Origin: Bordetella parapertussis
Lineage (GTDB): Bacteria; Pseudomonadota; Gammaproteobacteria; Burkholderiales; SG8-41
Direction: 5' to 3'
NCBI GenBank assembly: GCA_945864585.1
Contig: CAMBCF010000032.1
Coordinates: 1 to 45,314, forward strand
Length of the DNA: 45,314 nt
Below, piece by piece: positions 41,720-45,314 of the stretch. A program made the position numbers and the translations under genes. The notes beneath the pieces were generated by a model. The model was not told the DNA's origin and did not search any database. It saw nothing but the letters and a program-made list of their open reading frames with translations. The stretch's first letter is position 1; every line of letters begins with the position of its first letter.

Positions 41720-42658
41720 TTACTTTGCTTTCCGTTTGTTGATTGATGTATTGCTGCGTGCACTTCCACGCGGATTACCCGCCATCTGCTCCAGCACCGC
41801 ACACACCGCGGCAGTATCTTCTTTCGCAAACCCCTGTGATAGCGCAGACGAATAATACGCCTTGCTTGCCTCGAACAGGGGCACCGGAATATTAAGGCGC
41901 GCAGCATAAGCGCCTATGATATCAATATCCTTTAGATAAACATCGACTTTCATGGTCGCCGCACGGTAATCGCCCTTGATCATCATCGGGCCGCGCACCT
42001 CAAACATGCGCGAGGTACCTGCACCATCTTTGATCACCTTATACAGCAGATTCAGATCCAGCCCGGATTTAAGCCCCATGACCATCGCTTCGGCCGTGGA
42101 TACGTTGTGTATTGTCACCAGCAGATTGGCAATGAATTTGAGCTTGGAGCCATTACCGAATTCGCCGCAATAATGCATGCTGCGCGCAAAACCCCTGAAC
42201 ACCGCAGCGCAACGCCTGACCGCAGCGGCGTCGCCGCTGGCGTAAACCGAAATATCCTTCGCCGCCGCCTGCGCGCCGGTGCCGCTGATCGGGCAATCGA
42301 GCAGCGTGATGCCGTGCGCTGCGCAACGCGCGCGTAGATCGTGCTTCACTTCCAGCGGCATGGTGCTGGCTTCGATCACCACGCATCCTTTGCGCGCACC
42401 AGCGGCAATGCCCTCTTTGCCAAAGAATGCGTCTTCGCACGCCTTGATGCTCGGCAGCGAGGTTATCAGCACATTGCACTGGCGCGCCACCTCCGCACCC
42501 GACGCAGCGCAGTCACCGCCACGCGCACTGTGCGCCGCGCGCGCTTTCTTATCGGGATCAAAACCGATCACATCGAATTTTGCGGCGAGTAAATGCTTGG
42601 CGAACGAGCCACCCATGATGCCCAATCCAACCTGTCCCACCATCAATGGTTTCTTCAT
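41720..42658 (-). CDS. NAD(P)-dependent oxidoreductase, 3-hydroxyisobutyrate dehydrogenase family
   Basis: The 312-residue protein belongs to the beta-hydroxyacid dehydrogenase family. The NAD-binding motif is QVGLGIMGGSFAKHLLAA. The substrate segment is DCPISGTGAQAAAKDISVYASG, and the catalytic Lys is in GNGSKLKFIANLLV. Family members oxidise 3-hydroxyisobutyrate, tartronate semialdehyde, 6-phosphogluconate and similar acids. Here the substrate is unknown. It is the first gene of an operon with the LVIVD and CobW genes. Confidence 0.9.
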   Translation of the reverse strand: MKKPLMVGQVGLGIMGGSFAKHLLAAKFDVIGFDPDKKARAAHSARGGDCAASGAEVARQCNVLITSLPSIKACEDAFFGKEGIAAGARKGCVVIEASTMPLEVKHDLRARCAAHGITLLDCPISGTGAQAAAKDISVYASGDAAAVRRCAAVFRGFARSMHYCGEFGNGSKLKFIANLLVTIHNVSTAEAMVMGLKSGLDLNLLYKVIKDGAGTSRMFEVRGPMMIKGDYRAATMKVDVYLKDIDIIGAYAARLNIPVPLFEASKAYYSSALSQGFAKEDTAAVCAVLEQMAGNPRGSARSNTSINKRKAK

Positions 42659-42736
42659 GCAAGTATATGTTTTTAAATGATTTTTAATACTTTTATAGCA
42701 GCTTAGTGTAAGCCATTCGGGTGCAATGCAGCAAGG

Positions 42737-44215
42737 CTATTCTCGCGTCCGGTGCAGCGCCCGCCGCCACTCCGCGCGCAAAGCCTGCGCTTGCGCTGGC
42801 GCCATCGCGGGCTCAATCCTGCGCTCAAGCTGCCATTGTGCGTCGATCTCGGCAGCGTTTTTCCAGTAGCCCACCGCCAGCCCCGCCAGATACGCTGCGC
42901 CCAGCGCAGTAGTTTCGGTGACGCGCGGACGCACCACGGGCACACCGAGGATGTCCGCCTGAAACTGCATCAGAAAATCGTTGCGCACCGCGCCGCCATC
43001 GACTCTGAGTTCAGCAATAGCGATGCCGCTGTCGCCTTGAATGGCGTCGAGCAGGTCGGCCGTTTGATAGGCGATGCTCTCCAGCGCCGCGCGCGCGATA
43101 TGCGCCGCTGTGCTGCCGCGTGTCAAGCCGCTGATAGTGCCGCGCGCATGGGGATCCCAGTGCGGACTGCCGAGTCCGGTGAACGCTGGCACAAAATAAA
43201 CGCCACCGTTATCTGCAACGCTGGTAGCCAGCGCCTCGACAGCGGACGCCGCTTTGATGATACCCAGGCCATCACGCAGCCACTGCACCACTGCGCCGCC
43301 AATAAACACGCTGCCTTCCAGTGCGTATTCGGGGCTGGCGCCCGTCTGCGCGGCGCAGGTTGCCAGCAATTGATTTTTTGAGTGCACGATTTCGCTGCCG
43401 CTGTGCATCAGCATAAAGCAGCCCGTGCCATAGGTATTTTTCACGCTGCCTGGCGCGCAGCAACGTTGACCAAACAGCGCTGCCTGCTGATCGCCGGCAA
43501 TGCCGGCTATGGGTATCGGCGCGCCCAGCCATTCCCGCATACTGTGCGCCACCACACCACTGGAACGCACCACCTCGGGCAGCAGGCGGCGCGGCACGCC
43601 AAAGCGTTCCAGCAATACCTCGTCCCATGCCCCGTCGTGCAAGTTATAGATTAGGGTGCGTGAGGCATTTGAAACGTCCGTTGCGTGCGCCGCGCCGCCG
43701 GAAAGTTTCCACAGCAGCCAGCTGTCTATCGTGCCAAATGCCAGCCGCCCCTGCTGCGCAAGCTCGCGCGCGCCTGCTACGTTCTCCAGCAGCCACCTGA
43801 TTTTGGTGGCGGAGAAATACGCGTCCACCACCAGCCCGGTGCGCTGTGTCACATCGGCGCCGTGACCTGCTGCCTTGAGTTCGTCGCAATACCCCGCAGT
43901 GCGCCGGTCCTGCCACACGATCGCGTTGTAGATCGGCTCACTCGTCGTGCGATCCCACAGCACCGTGGTTTCGCGCTGATTGGTAATGCCGATGGCAGCA
44001 ATATCGCGCGCAGTCAATCCGGCGTTCGCCAGCACCTCGCGTGCAACGGCCAATTGCGTTTCCCAGATTTCCAGCGGATCGTGCTCAACCCAGCCCGGCT
44101 GCGGGAATATCTGCCGGAATTCGCGTTGCGCCACTGCGCGTATCGCACCCGCGTGATCGAACACGATAGCGCGCGAACTGGTGGTGCCTTGATCTAATGC
44201 GAGGATAAATTTCAT
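42737..44215 (-). CDS. glpK: Glycerol kinase
   Basis: The 492-residue protein phosphorylates glycerol to sn-glycerol 3-phosphate with ATP. It starts [20 protein letters not shown], the FGGY-family phosphate-binding motif. The glycerol-binding residues are in [13 protein letters not shown] and [15 protein letters not shown]. The conserved catalytic Asp is in [13 protein letters not shown], and GTGCFMLM follows. The glpF and glpD genes are not in the window. The gene is followed upstream by a repeat-rich gap. Confidence 0.95.
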   Translation of the reverse strand: MKFILALDQGTTSSRAIVFDHAGAIRAVAQREFRQIFPQPGWVEHDPLEIWETQLAVAREVLANAGLTARDIAAIGITNQRETTVLWDRTTSEPIYNAIVWQDRRTAGYCDELKAAGHGADVTQRTGLVVDAYFSATKIRWLLENVAGARELAQQGRLAFGTIDSWLLWKLSGGAAHATDVSNASRTLIYNLHDGAWDEVLLERFGVPRRLLPEVVRSSGVVAHSMREWLGAPIPIAGIAGDQQAALFGQRCCAPGSVKNTYGTGCFMLMHSGSEIVHSKNQLLATCAAQTGASPEYALEGSVFIGGAVVQWLRDGLGIIKAASAVEALATSVADNGGVYFVPAFTGLGSPHWDPHARGTISGLTRGSTAAHIARAALESIAYQTADLLDAIQGDSGIAIAELRVDGGAVRNDFLMQFQADILGVPVVRPRVTETTALGAAYLAGLAVGYWKNAAEIDAQWQLERRIEPAMAPAQAQALRAEWRRALHRTRE

Positions 44216-44232
44216 AAAGTCAAAGACCTTTC

Positions 44233-44350
44233 AGCCACAGATTAACGCAGATGAACACAGATTAAAACCTTTGAGGAAGATTCGTAACTATCTGTTTTTA
44301 CTTGATTTGAAGTTGATTTTATCTGTGTTCATCTGTGTTCATCTGTGGCT
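44233..44350. repeat. Hairpin repeat with CACAGAT.AACACAGAT arms, copy 2
   Basis: The left arm (44233-44264) reads AGCCACAGATTAACGCAG and more, the right arm (44320-44350) GTTCATCTGTGTTCATC and more, with ends AGCCACAG and CTGTGGCT as perfect complements. It is a relative of the repeat at 20421-20490. It occupies the gap between glpK and the downstream Gfo/Idh gene, where no gene is seen. Confidence 0.7.
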
Positions 44351-44430
44351 AAAAAAATCCTTGACCTTCAATAAGCTAAAATACGCCCCTGCAAAAGTTG
44401 CACCCGCCTGTTCATCCTCAAGGAAAATTA

Positions 44431-45314
44431 GTGAAACAAATCAATGTAGCCGTCATCGGCACTGGCTGGTGCGGCGGCATACGCGCAGAAACCTGCGCCA
44501 TGAATCCGCTGGTCAAGGATTTACATGTGGTCGAGACACGGCCCCAACGCCTGGCCGAGATCGCCGCCAAAATCAACGCCAAAACCGCGACCGCCGACTA
44601 CAGGGAAGTCCTCAAACGCGACGACGTCGATGCGGTGTTCATCTCCGCCACGCCCGAAGCGCTGCACTATCCGATGGCGCGCGAATCGCTGCTGGCCGGC
44701 AAGCATGTCTTTCTGGAAAAACCAATTGCTCTGGAACTGCACGAAGCGGATGACCTGAATCATCTCGCCAAAAAGAATAAGCTGAAATTCAGCATTGGCT
44801 ATTCGCAGCGCTTCAATCCGAAATTCGCTTATGTCAAGCAAGCGCTGCGCGACGGCACGCTGGGCAAGCCGGTGAGCGCTCTGGTCAGCCGCCACATCGG
44901 CCGCGGCCTTGGCAAAAAAATCATCGGGCGCTCCAAACTCTCCCCCGCCGCGATGGAGGCGACACACGATCTCGATTTTGTGATGTGGTGTTTGCAACCC
45001 GCGAAACCGGTGCGTGTGTATTCGACGGTGAACTACGGTGCAATGCGCGAATCCACCGGCGCCGACATACCCGACACGCAATACATTACGGTGACTTTCG
45101 ACAATGGCGTGTCCTGCGTGGTGTGCGCGGGCTGGAGCCTGCCACCGGCGTATCCGAATTTCTCCATGACATGGATCGAAATGATCGGCACCGAAGGCGC
45201 GCTGATCATCGATGACACCCATCGCGACACGCAATTGACGACGATGAAATCCGGTATCGTGCATCCCATGTCCACCATGCCCGGTGAGTCAGTCGAGCAC
45301 ACCTACGCCGGCCC
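44431..45314 (+). CDS. Gfo/Idh/MocA family oxidoreductase (3' end outside the window)
   Basis: The frame from GTG at 44431 stays open to the window end (294 codons). GTG follows AAGGAAAATTA, a fair ribosome-binding site. The protein begins VKQINVAVIGTGWCGGIRAE, a Rossmann motif with GTGWCGG. The motif HVFLEKPIALELHEAD is the Gfo/Idh family EKP signature. Members oxidise sugars, inositol and related compounds or lactones with NAD(P). No stop codon is in the window, so the length is unknown. Confidence 0.9.
   Translation, partial: MKQINVAVIGTGWCGGIRAETCAMNPLVKDLHVVETRPQRLAEIAAKINAKTATADYREVLKRDDVDAVFISATPEALHYPMARESLLAGKHVFLEKPIALELHEADDLNHLAKKNKLKFSIGYSQRFNPKFAYVKQALRDGTLGKPVSALVSRHIGRGLGKKIIGRSKLSPAAMEATHDLDFVMWCLQPAKPVRVYSTVNYGAMRESTGADIPDTQYITVTFDNGVSCVVCAGWSLPPAYPNFSMTWIEMIGTEGALIIDDTHRDTQLTTMKSGIVHPMSTMPGESVEHTYAG

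Overview
The window looks like a chromosomal segment of a GC-rich betaproteobacterium, probably Burkholderiales or a close relative; this is inference from gene content. The evidence is a large set of Bug/TctC-type periplasmic solute-binding proteins (four intact, two broken), a housekeeping block (rluC, HAD phosphatase, Rieske protein, sppA, divergent from rne) with a gene order I associate with betaproteobacteria, and many molybdenum hydroxylase and acyl-CoA genes. No phage, plasmid, rRNA or CRISPR array is visible.

Layout. 1-960 is a decayed junction: the N-terminal part of an MmeI-like restriction-modification protein runs into what looks like a reverse-oriented fragment of a type I secretion ABC transporter. 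967-7724 is catabolic: MmgE/PrpD, an internally deleted quinone oxidoreductase, two intact Bug proteins and a Bug remnant, a VOC protein and an acyl-CoA dehydrogenase with Asp at the usual catalytic Glu position. 7733-14451 is a minus-strand run: aspartate dehydrogenase, M48 protease, an exported YqgE-like protein, XdhC, Bug, a D-2-hydroxyacid dehydrogenase and another Bug. 14646-24497 is a plus-strand run with two molybdenum hydroxylases (a form II CoxSLM-type set and a Tat-exported IorAB-type pair), malonyl-CoA decarboxylase, a CoxG-like protein, a Bug remnant and a YhhQ-type queuosine-precursor transporter. tRNA-Pro, an MFS transporter, a GcvA-like LysR regulator and small unknown genes follow. 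28237-38279 is housekeeping: sppA, Rieske, HAD, rluC, then rne, uvrB and an aromatic/aspartate aminotransferase. The last part has tRNA-Asn with an orphan ORF directly behind it, a DUF6812-like protein, a CobW GTPase, an LVIVD-repeat protein, a 3-hydroxyisobutyrate-dehydrogenase-like enzyme, glycerol kinase and the start of a Gfo/Idh/MocA oxidoreductase.

How the genes may work together. Bug proteins capture small carboxylates in the periplasm. The Mo hydroxylases, with XdhC for cofactor sulfuration and a CoxG-like helper, could hydroxylate an aromatic or N-heterocyclic compound. The dehydrogenases, MmgE/PrpD and malonyl-CoA decarboxylase could process acid and CoA intermediates. The substrate cannot be read from the sequence.

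The most unusual signals are: a 185-202 bp MITE-like element in two inverted copies 30 kb apart; a quinone oxidoreductase gene with a clean internal deletion that keeps its original overlap with the next gene; an orphan ORF whose only visible Shine-Dalgarno lies in the acceptor stem of tRNA-Asn; and several gene fragments (MmeI, ABC transporter, EcsC, two Bug genes) that mark past rearrangements.
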